From positions 1,715,398-1,779,397 of the forward strand of contig CM030931.1 of the NCBI GenBank assembly GCA_018136815.1: a DNA stretch of 64,000 nucleotides, read 5' to 3'. Below, one piece after another: positions 63,976 through 64,000 of this stretch; positions within the stretch are counted from its first letter, which is position 1; every line of letters begins with the position of its first letter. The DNA comes from Isochrysis galbana (lineage: Eukaryota; Haptophyta; Isochrysidales; Isochrysidaceae). The notes beneath the pieces are model-generated. The model saw only the letters and a program-made list of their open reading frames with translations, searched no databases and was not told the DNA's origin. Made by a program: the position numbers and the translations under genes.

Positions 63976-64000
63976 NNNNNNNNNNNNNNNNNNNNNNNNN
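63976..64000. other. Assembly gap to window end
   Basis: 25 N at the end of the window; the gap may be longer beyond it. Confidence 0.99.

Overview
This window is nuclear DNA of a GC-rich eukaryote, most likely a photosynthetic alga with a secondary plastid of red-algal origin; a haptophyte is my first guess. The evidence is: spliceosomal introns (13 GT-AG introns of 86-263 nt in the eight spliced genes modelled, plus one likely GC-AG intron); a bacterial-type ribosomal protein L13 with a hydrophobic signal followed by a transit-like segment; a second protein with an apparent signal + transit + twin-arginine lumen leader; and ordinary eukaryotic genes (AP-2 alpha-adaptin, ADA2, a tubulin glutamylase-like TTLL, RGS proteins, a SEN1-like helicase). 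The lineage is inference. Runs of 100 N at 11304-11403 and 38876-38975, and N from 63976 to the window end, are assembly gaps.

Layout. 0.9-1.7 kb (-) plastid L13. 2.2-3.2 kb a hAT-like transposon with a second TIR element nested in it. 6.2-7.8 kb (-) CorA/MRS2-type Mg2+ channel, divergent from an 8.7-9.3 kb (+) TLC-like membrane protein. 9.6-11.9 kb a LINE (endonuclease + reverse transcriptase, gapped), then a broken PIF/Harbinger-like transposase. 13.0-14.3 kb ankyrin protein. 16.1-19.0 kb (-) TTLL gene, 4 exons. 19.6-21.0 kb nested repeats. 22.2-25.3 kb (-) AP-2 alpha, 3 exons. 26.6-27.6 kb secreted alpha/beta hydrolase. 28.4-29.0 kb (-) temptin-like fragment. 30.2-32.3 kb (-) protein with a doublecortin-like fold and an AT-hook. 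32.6-33.5 kb possible helix-turn-helix gene. 36.7-38.1 kb multi-RGS protein. 38.2-45.6 kb almost entirely transposon-derived (chromovirus integrase, MITE, LTR pieces, tandem arrays). 45.7-47.4 kb (-) cyclotransferase fusion. 48.4-49.7 kb LINE and gypsy relics. 50.9-52.8 kb ADA2, 4 exons. 54.9-55.7 kb (-) lumen protein. 56.1-58.1 kb a MITE, and a hAT element carrying a nested retroposon. 60.2-63.0 kb (-) SEN1-like helicase, 3 exons.

The host genes are housekeeping or signalling genes with no evident joint pathway; they sit as islands in a dense, nested transposon landscape. The strongest new material is in the repeats. Family A (about 750-775 bp) shares its 5' end with the LINE at 9.6 kb, makes 12-18 bp target duplications, and has one insertion that can be read against a paralogous empty site at 34.3-34.6 kb. 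A second set of retroposons ends in a conserved GAATCTTCAGATG-T(n) tail, found seven times, one copy being only 46 bp yet flanked by a perfect 16-bp duplication. Two hAT-like elements have exact 8-bp duplications and a TIR element has a perfect 10-bp palindromic duplication. These boundaries were all read directly from the sequence; family names rest on terminal and duplication features and motif recognition, not on database searches.
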